DNA from: Falciphora oryzae
Lineage: Eukaryota > Ascomycota > Sordariomycetes > Magnaporthales > Magnaporthaceae
Direction: 5' to 3'
NCBI GenBank assembly: GCA_000733355.1
Contig: JNVV01000002.1
Location: forward strand, 1,715,590-1,779,589
Length of the DNA stretch: 64,000 bases
Shown here: positions 57,106-64,000 of the stretch, piece after piece
Position numbering within the stretch: the first letter of the stretch is position 1
How the letters are laid out: every line of letters starts with the position of its first letter
Position numbers and translations under genes: made by a program
The notes under the pieces: model-generated
What the model was told of the DNA's origin: nothing
Seen by the model: the letters and a program-made list of their open reading frames with translations, nothing else
Database searches by the model: none

Positions 57106-57226
57106 CGCCCACACTTTCCGCATCAAGCCCGAGTTTGCGAGCGCGAAATACCCCGACGGCCAGGACATCCACGTGAACTGGACTGGGCGTGGCGGAAACG
57201 TCTCGGCCAGCACATACTCGGCCTAA
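55167..57226 (+). CDS. 6-phosphogluconate dehydrogenase, decarboxylating (GND1), 492 aa
   Basis: The exons are 55167-55180, 55442-55474, 55608-56163, 56260-56694 and 56786-57226. The two tiny first exons encode MSGAV and [11 protein letters not shown]; the first intron (261 nt) is the longest of the gene. The enzyme oxidises 6-phosphogluconate to ribulose 5-phosphate with NADP in the oxidative pentose-phosphate pathway (cytosol). Signatures are the dinucleotide fold [62 protein letters not shown] (the family signature), [20 protein letters not shown] with the catalytic Lys/Asn, and [14 protein letters not shown]-terminal [20 protein letters not shown] and HVNWTGRGG are intact. Length matches the family exactly. 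Confidence 0.97.
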
Positions 57227-57855
57227 ATAACTGCGAAACAAATATTCTCTGCATGTAGATCAAGGAGGAGTTGATGGCAATAAATTAGAATGAATCAAAC
57301 GTTCCTCGTTCAAAAGTCTCTGTTGTGTCCAAATAATTCAGACTCGTGATCTGGACCGGGCGAGTTGGTAACGTCTCGGCTGCCAGCGCATCCCCGGCTT
57401 GACAAGCTCCAACCTGACTCGGAAACCAATATCGTTGCGAAATCTCATGGGTATGTGGTAGATCAAGGGGTGGGTTGATAGCTCTCGTGCCGGAGGCCGG
57501 GAAAGCCTGGTGGCGATTTATGTAAAGTTTCATGGGCGCTTCATGGAGGTGACGTTGATGCATTTGGTTGTTGGGCCAGGCGGCGTGCAGTTACATAATT
57601 GCCAGCCACATGGTAAGGTGCCCAAAGGTTTTGCGCCATGACCTGCGCCACACGTTCATGAGCTCCACTTTTCAGAACGCGCCGGAGGAAATTCAGAGCT
57701 CGCGAAAGAGTACCGAATTATCGTGACAGAAGAGAAGAGCAAGCAAGTCAAGGCAGCCAGCGCATCGGCACGCCCGCATCTAAAGGAGTCCATTCGCATT
57801 CAGCCGGCGCCAAAATCATCAATTAGATCGCCGGCCCTCTGGTCTATCTGGCAAG
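57227..57855. other. GND1 3' flank and ssr4 promoter
   Basis: 629 nt between two genes on the plus strand. No coding sequence or distinctive repeat seen. Confidence 0.5.
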
Positions 57856-60367
57856 ATGGACCTGCCACCCCCCAGCCAGGGCGTGCACGATCAATTGGTA
57901 AGTGTGCCTCGCGGCGCGTGGGACTTGACGGCTTTGCGACAAGGCGGGACTCCTCTGCCGAAGCGAGACTGGGAGCGCTAACACGATGGATTGCGCCGTA
58001 GCTGCCCCATGTGCATCTCATCAGCACACACAGGTACCCCTCTCTGCAGAGGGTCGAGCCCCAGAGGGTGACGGAGTGGCTGCTGGCCGCCCCCAGAATC
58101 TCCCGCGACGTCGCGCCCTTCTCGTGGACCTACCTGGACACGCCCCCCGATGGCTTCGTTTTCTGTGCCTGGCAGCCTCTCCAGCGCCTGAACACCGAAT
58201 TCGCGAGCGACGGCTATATATGGAGCGGCCCCGAGGTCGCATACTGCCAGGATCTGGGCAATGGCTTGGTATGTTGCGACATTGTCGTGCTCGCCCTCCT
58301 GTCGGAAAGCTGGCCGGAGTTATCGATGCCAGCTGATGATGACTAACATTGCTCCCGACGTCAAAGATGCTAGAGACATACCACCAAAAGGCTGGTTTCA
58401 AGCCCATGGCCGAGCCGTACACCATGCACTCGCGTCGCCGCTACCGCCTGGTGCCGGGCAAGACACCCAACCCGAACATGCCTCCCCACCAGATTGACCC
58501 GAGCCTCTTCATCATTCATTACGGTCCCAGCGAACCGCAGGACCATATCCCGGCCAACGCGATCCAGGTCGATGCTCGCACACACAGCATCATGAACTTC
58601 CGGATGCAGCTGCAACGCGCTGGTCAGATTGTGCGCAAGAGTTTTATGCTGAACGACCGCGCCAACTACCCCCAGATCCCGCTCCCGCGCATGTATCCGG
58701 ACCCTCACTCTGTCCAGCGACCTCCTGTGCCGCAGAACGTGGCTTATCCTCCTGGCCCGCCATCCAAGCGAGGTGCCCGTGGCCACGCTGCGCAACAGCA
58801 ACAACAACAGCAGCAGCACCAACATGCTCAACAGCAGCACGCTATGGGTGGCCCCGGCGGCGCTTCGCTCTTGGAGTTCGAGGACGACGAGGACACGTCG
58901 CGTGGTGACATATTCGACCATGTGACGCCGCGCGATGTTAGTGTTGCGAGGTACACGCAGAACCACGAGTGGATGGAGGAAGTGTTCGCGTCGCCGTACC
59001 GGATGAGCCAGATCGAACTGCCAGACCTAGGCCTGGGTCTCAAGGGCGAGCTGGCGCCTCTGACCCAGGGAATCTTCGAGGCCCAGGGGGAGAGGGCTGA
59101 AAAGGAGGTGCCCAAAAAGCCGTGCGTCGGACGGCTTGACAAAGATCTCGCCGACGAGTTCAGGAAGCGGGTTGATGAGAGGATCGAGGCTACCCAGGCT
59201 GAGATGAAACGCATGGAGGCAGAGCACGCCAAGACTCTGGCCGAGATAGAAAAGGGGCGCTTGTTCACGCGCGCCGAGAGGGAGCTGCGAGGCCCGTCCG
59301 ACAGCTCGTCCGAGTTCTGGCGCCTCGAGGGCAGGCTTGACGGGTCAGAGGACGGCGGGCGCACCGGCGGGGGCAGAAAAGACCCGGACGAGGTCGCGGC
59401 TGGGGTCGAGGCCGCGGTCGGCCGGGAACCTGTCGAGGTACAGGATGTGCGGCGGGTCCAGGCCGGCGGCTACCAGGAGCCGGTGGTGGAGCCGCCGAGG
59501 GTCGAGCCTGTCTCACAGCCGCTGCTTGACCCCCTACTGGCGGATCCGGCAGCTGCATCATCCATGTCGCGGCATCCCTCGCACGCTGGCTCACAGAACA
59601 GCGGTGTTATGGTGGGCGACTCGGACATCGATATGGGAGGCACAGCGGCCGGGCTGCTGGATCAGATGCACACAGGCTTCGCTTCCTCGACATCGACGCC
59701 TGTCAACAACTTCCCGACTCCCCAACCGCAGCTGCAGGCTGGTCACTCCAATGCAGGTACCCCGCAGGCTGGCGCCCAGGTGGCCTCGCCTCGTCCGCCG
59801 CCTCCAGGCCAGCAACACCAGCAACACCCAGTTACCGCATCGCACGATGTCGACATGGCAAATGCGTCATCCGGCGAGGCTGCTGGCAAGGAAACCACAC
59901 CCCTTACCGCTCCCGATCAAGGGACGGGAAGTGGCGATTGGGTTGTGGTACCCAAGACTACCGGCGCCGATATGTCTCTAGGCACAGGAACAGTGACCGC
60001 CCACGCATCCCCGGCGGTTCCTGGTACTACCGCCAGCGGCGAGATTGGTCCTGGGATGCAGCCGCAGACCAAACTGCCGGTGGCAGGGGCCCAGATGGGC
60101 GGGCCTATGCAGGTCCTCGGTGCCAGCAAGCCAGGCTCGGCGATGGGCACGCCAGACAACTTCAGCTCCCTGGGTGATATCGTCGAGGGGGGCGGAGATG
60201 CGCTGGCGAGCTTTGGTGGGACCCCTGGGGTGGGTGACGACCTGGACCTCAACATGGACATGGAAGACTCGGCATTTGGAGATGCGTTCCATGGCGTGAG
60301 CGAGTCACGGACCGGCGAGGGCGCAGGCGGCGATGGCACGCCATCCGGAGCAGAGGGGGGCCTGTAG
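57856..60367 (+). CDS. SWI/SNF and RSC complex subunit Ssr4-like, 769 aa
   Basis: The exons are 57856-57897, 58002-58268 and 58367-60367. The second intron ends after a perfect GACTAAC branch site, and its acceptor precedes MLETYHQKAGF. The N-terminal Ssr4 domain (about residues 15-190) shows YPSLQRVEPQRVTEWLLAAP, RDVAPFSWTYLDTPPDGFVF, WQPLQRL, FASDGYIW, MHSRRRYRLVPGK and DPSLFIIHYGPSEP. In fission yeast Ssr4 is a shared subunit of the SWI/SNF and RSC chromatin remodellers. The rest is typical: a Gln/His run (residues about 243-260), an acidic EFEDDEDTS, a charged helix with EATQAEMKRMEAEHAKTLAE, then a Gly/Pro/Gln-rich disordered tail. The first exon has only 14 codons. Confidence 0.9.
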
Positions 60368-61090
60368 GATGGGCTTGACCTCACCAACTTTCCTGACTTG
60401 ACTGGGTGGTTATGAAGCGATTGAATGGGACGCGGATGGTCTAATACGATGGTGACGGCGCTCATTTAACGCTGCCCCTTGGTCACTATTGTTTGCAGAT
60501 AGTATGCTCGACTCGGCCGGAATTCGACGTGTAGACGCATGCAGCAGAGGACGTGACGATTCTGCCGCTCTTGGTTTTGTTTTCTGGGTAGTCTTTATAC
60601 GGCGTTGGGGAGAATGAACCCGAGGAGCAGCCCGTCCTGTGCGATGGATGGCGGTGGATATTCTTATGTTATTTTTCCCCCTCAACGCCCCTTGTCTTTC
60701 TCCCAAAGGAGTATTTCTCCTTTGGTACTTGTCCGCCCAGGCCTGTATAACACATCTCCGTATGTTGCTCTGTAGAAATGGTATCGAGATATAGGCTCGT
60801 GAGCTAAGTTGACTTCGCAGCCCCGGTGAAACACAGCCAAGACGCATCAGAAAACAAATATAAACAAAGATAAATACACGCTCTCTATTGTCAGCTGTGT
60901 CTAGAGAACATCGCTGGTATATCCAAACCTAGTATCTACCAGTATTCTACTGGTTGCCCAGCCTGCCAAATCCAAAACCGCCACCCGAGCCTAACCGGAA
61001 ACCATGATGGCCTCTACTCCGAAAAAAGAACAAGAAAAAAGACCAAGAGGAAGAAATAGACCTAAACCGGTGACAAGCGAGACCTATTTG
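60368..61090. other. Intergenic region between convergent ssr4 and thymidylate synthase
   Basis: 723 nt of probable 3' untranslated sequence for both genes. A polyadenylation-like AAATATAAA stretch lies near 60856. No gene seen. Confidence 0.5.
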
Positions 61091-61443
61091 TCACACCGAC
61101 ATCTTCATGGCGATGGCCTTGTGTGGGTCGTATCCCTTGACGACGAAGTCCTCAAGCTTCCAGCCGTCGATGTTCCCGTCCCCGACCGTCTCGGGCGGAC
61201 GGGCGATCTCGAGGTCCGGGAAGGGGCGGGGCTCGCGCTCGAGCTGGGTGCGCAGGGCGTCGACGTGGTCGACGTAGACGTGGGCGTCGCCCATGACGTG
61301 GGTCAGCGACCCGGGCACGAGGTCGCAGGCGTGGGCGAGCATGTGCGTCAGCAGCGAGTAGCTCGCGATGTTGAAGGGCACGCCCAGGCCCATGTCGCAG
61401 GACCGCTGGTAGAGCTGGCAGTGGAGGTGGCCCTTTGGTCTTG

Positions 61444-61475
<32 letters not shown>

Positions 61476-62185
61476 GCCTCCTCCTCCCCGTTCTGTGGTT
61501 GGGTTGCTGCTGCTGCTGCTGCTGTTGCCGCCGCATCCTCCCCTCGGCCTTGCTGCTGCCGCCCCGGGCCGCGCGGGTACGAGACGTAGAACTGGGCAAA
61601 CATGTGGCAGGGCGGCAGGACCATGAGGTGCATGTCGCGCGGGTTCCAGGCGCTGAGGATGATGCGGCGGTCAAACGGGTTCTCGCGCAGCTTGCGCACG
61701 ACCTCGGCGAGCTGGTCGACGCCCTGTCCGCTGTAGTCGGTCTTTGCGTCCTTGTACTCGGCGCCAAAGTGGCGCCACTGGAAGCCGTAGACGGGGCCGA
61801 GGTCGCCGACGTCGCGGTGGTGCAGGCCCAGCGAGTCGAGGAACTCGCGCGACCCGTTGCCGTCCCAGATGCGCACCCCGGCCTCGCTCAGGGGCGCGGA
61901 CGAGGTGCTGCCGGACACGAACCACAGCAGCTCGAGGATGACGGCGCGCGTGAAGACGCGCTTGGTCGTGAGGAGCGGCAGCACCGGCTTGCCGTCGCGG
62001 TTGAGGGCGAGCTTGAGCGGCCGCGGCGCGAAGACAGAGTAGGTGCCCGTCCCCGTGCGGTCGGGCCGGTGCTCGCCCGTGTCGAGGATCTCGCGCACCA
62101 GGTCGAGGTACTGGTGCTCCTCGTGCCTCGCGGCGGCGGCAGCGCCAGCACCGTTGGGGGTTGAATTGCTTTCTGTTGCCGTCAT
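61091..62185 (-). CDS. Thymidylate synthase with low-complexity insertion, 364 aa
   Basis: Single exon from ATG 62185 ([12 protein letters not shown]). The enzyme methylates dUMP to dTMP using methylene-tetrahydrofolate. Signatures are [14 protein letters not shown] (44-57, folate/phosphate Arg), [42 protein letters not shown] (173-184), the catalytic cysteine C193 in [32 protein letters not shown], and [10 protein letters not shown]. Between FYVSYPRG and [10 protein letters not shown] an insertion at about residues 205-252 holds an Ala/Thr run and ten glutamines. The frame remains open 161 codons upstream of the chosen ATG, through a TTTTTG repeat that would encode Lys-Gln repeats, but the conserved start argues for MTATES. 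It is convergent with ssr4. Confidence 0.94.
61445..61524 (-). repeat. CTG/CAG triplet tracts inside thymidylate synthase
   Basis: Ten CTG units at 61445-61474 (CAG on the coding strand, encoding ten Gln) and a second CTG-type tract at about 61505-61524, read in a different phase of the triplet so that it encodes Ala (GCA). Both lie in the insertion of the thymidylate synthase gene. Confidence 0.9.
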
Positions 62186-64000
62186 TTTGGCTCTTTGGAT
62201 TTTGATTTTCCCTTTTTGTTTTTGTTTTTGTTTTTGTTTTTGCTTTTGCCTTTTACTTGCCTCTCTCCTCGCTGAGAAAAAGCCCGCTTGTGGTGGTGAT
62301 GATGTGCCTGGCGGGGCTCGTTTGGTCGACGCGCTCAAAATAACGTGCCCCGCGTCTTGGACGCGTCTGCGACCACTTTGATTTGCATGGGGCGCCCTGT
62401 CATGGTGCCAGGTCACGTGTGTGCTTGCGGGGCGTTTCGGCGAGTGACAGCAAGCAGCGCAATGCACCAATTCCATCAAATTCTTCAATCTAGATTCCCG
62501 CACCCCTGCCGTCAAACAAAACATCCGTTGCACACACCTCGCGAACTCAACAGGCTGGGACGAGACAGCGACAAGCCGTGCACGACTGCAAGAAAACCAT
62601 GGCCTTGAGTAGGACGGCTTGAACGGCATCGGAACTGTCGGCGGCCCTCCAGCCAACGTGCCGCGCATCGCCCAACGGTTCGAGTGGACCCTTGTCAGGG
62701 ATTATCCATCGCGGTCGAGGCCAGGGGATGCTCGGCCGAATGGCGAGGCGGGTTTCAGAAGCTGCAGGGCAACGTGCCAGAGCCGCACCTTGAAATCAGG
62801 GCCGCTCAGGCACCCAGCTTTCGCCTTCTCTTGGGCTGCTCCATCTGCAAACAAAAAGGACTGCGCCAGCGGCAACCGACACGCAAGCCAGCCAAATGGA
62901 CCCATCGTTCTGGCAGCCATCTAGTCCCAAATTAGACACGCAACAGGAGCCACCTGGCTTCGTGACGGCGCCACTCAGTCTCCATCCCAACTGGCTTGCC
63001 CTCCCATGCTTATTTTCAACCTTAAGCGCAGCCCCCTGCACACCTCATCTATTGATCTTTTTTCTATTGTTTTTTTTTTTTTTTTATTATTTTTCCTTTT
63101 TACCCACGCATCGGCGCCGTCTCCTCTTTCGGTTGCTTTCCGCTCCCCCTGATCTCCTGATGCGACATCCACAAGCCCACTTTCGAGACACCCCTTTCTC
63201 CATCACGCCTGTCTTTCCGCCATCGCACAGAAGGCCAAGGAAAAACACTATCTTTCTCCCATTTTCCGTCTCCCTCCCCACCTGCTCTTGTCCGGCGTGT
63301 TCAGTGGGCTTGTGCTGAACCCCTCCATCCAGTGATGGTGCTGTGCGAGCCAGCCGGGTAGATTCTGCGATCCATCCATCGGGCCTCGCGCTCTTGGCAG
63401 CCATCGATCTTCGTTTCGTCAGTCAGGTGCCGAGGAATCGCGGAGAGGCACATTGGGCAAGAGGCGTGCTAGCCGCAACGACGTGTCTTTCATCATGTTG
63501 CACTTACTGTGTGCCCGTGTTTCTTCGTGAGCTTATCTGTTCGTCTCGCTGCCGAAGTGGCTGGCTGTGGCAAGACCCATGCATGGCATAGCATGACGTC
63601 CGGCCGTCCTCAGGCACTTGGGTAAACTTGTGAAATCGGGATACATTATTCGCATCTGTCGCGGCACACGCAACACGTTTCTTCATCTAGTGCAGCAGAG
63701 AAAGAGACAAAATACCTGTTGCCTCATGGACCAAAGAACGGGTTCAGAATCCTTCGATGTCACACGGACCCTGCTGGCACAGATGGGACGACGGCACTCC
63801 TCGCCAGGGACGGGATATTACTGCCATGTCCGACGGATTCGCAGACCGCACCCCCACCAGGCGATGTGCAGAGGAACAGCACCACACCCCTCCCCTGAAT
63901 CCCCACCCTACCCAAGAAGATGCCCAGCAAGGGCATCAAACATTGGGCGGCCTCGTCACGCCCACACCGTCCGGGGAAAGCCTTTGCTGGGGGATTTGCA
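62186..64000. other. Right edge, thymidylate synthase promoter and gene-free DNA
   Basis: The first part is the thymidylate synthase upstream region. From about 62.6 kb to the end I see no gene: open frames are short, and a C/T-rich strand with a poly(T) run near 63070-63083 could be the leader of a gene beginning beyond the window. Confidence 0.5.
62213..62248. repeat. TTTTTG hexanucleotide repeat
   Basis: Five perfect TTTTTG units at 62213-62242, then CTTTTG, 28 nt upstream of the thymidylate synthase start. On the coding strand it reads CAAAAA. It probably lies in the 5' untranslated region. Confidence 0.9.

Noticed and set aside
61004..62164. 386-codon plus-strand open frame opposite thymidylate synthase
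   Set aside because: Exact antisense shadow of a conserved gene; composition (Val/Ala/Leu/Gly and poly-Leu from the triplet tract) follows from the GC-rich sense codons.
62186..62668. N-terminal extension of thymidylate synthase through the TTTTTG repeat
   Set aside because: Would add Lys-Gln repeats and unrelated residues before a normal family start; most likely the untranslated leader.
1..64000. tRNA genes, rRNA, CRISPR arrays, transposons
   Set aside because: I looked for A/B-box words, rRNA-like blocks, regularly spaced repeats and transposase motifs and found no convincing case. A covariance-model scan would be decisive for tRNAs.

Overview
The window looks like nuclear DNA of a filamentous ascomycete, most likely a Sordariomycete; the order is not provable from sequence alone. 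Genes carry short introns (about 60-260 nt) with GTAAGT/GTATGT-type donors and CTAAC/CTGAC-like branch sites. Intergenic DNA is GC-rich and broken by poly(A)/poly(T) runs. Nearly every conserved protein has a clear fungal family: NAR1, DPB4, MNN9, PRE2, QRI7, MNN10, a GH16 glucanase, a HET-domain protein, a GH125 mannosidase, PTC7, GND1, Ssr4 and thymidylate synthase. There is one assembly gap of 197 N at 32336-32532. I found no rRNA, tRNA, CRISPR array or intact transposon.

Layout. 1-6 kb is gene-poor: one doubtful first exon near 1 kb and a small two-exon gene at 5 kb. 6-20 kb is dense: SUZ-domain protein, NAR1, a four-helix membrane protein, a C2H2 zinc-finger protein, DPB4, MNN9 and PRE2. 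20-26 kb holds QRI7 and a large single-pass membrane glycoprotein. 28-44 kb holds a tiny cysteine-rich protein, a 5 kb gene-free stretch containing the gap, then MNN10, GH16, HET and GH125. 45-53 kb holds PTC7 and two secreted proteins, one built of tandem six-cysteine repeats. 55-62 kb holds GND1, Ssr4 and thymidylate synthase. The right end from 62.2 kb shows no gene I can support.

How the genes relate. Most are independent housekeeping genes. One theme recurs: MNN9 and MNN10, subunits of the alpha-1,6-mannan polymerase, lie with a GH125 alpha-1,6-mannosidase-type protein and a GH16 beta-glucanase within about 27 kb. All four bear on cell-wall or N-glycan polysaccharide. PTC7, QRI7 and possibly other products are mitochondrial. 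NAR1 (cytosolic Fe-S assembly), DPB4 (DNA polymerase epsilon) and thymidylate synthase serve Fe-S enzymes and DNA replication.

The most interesting items are: (1) the secreted modular cysteine-rich gene at 51469-52732, whose introns all interrupt the repeat at the same codon and phase; (2) a 58-residue, three-exon cysteine-tail gene at 28288-28621; (3) an upstream mitochondrial-presequence exon of PTC7 that allows two protein forms; and (4) a triplet-repeat insertion inside thymidylate synthase. Exon structures were worked out by hand from splice signals and reading-frame continuity, without transcripts or database searches.
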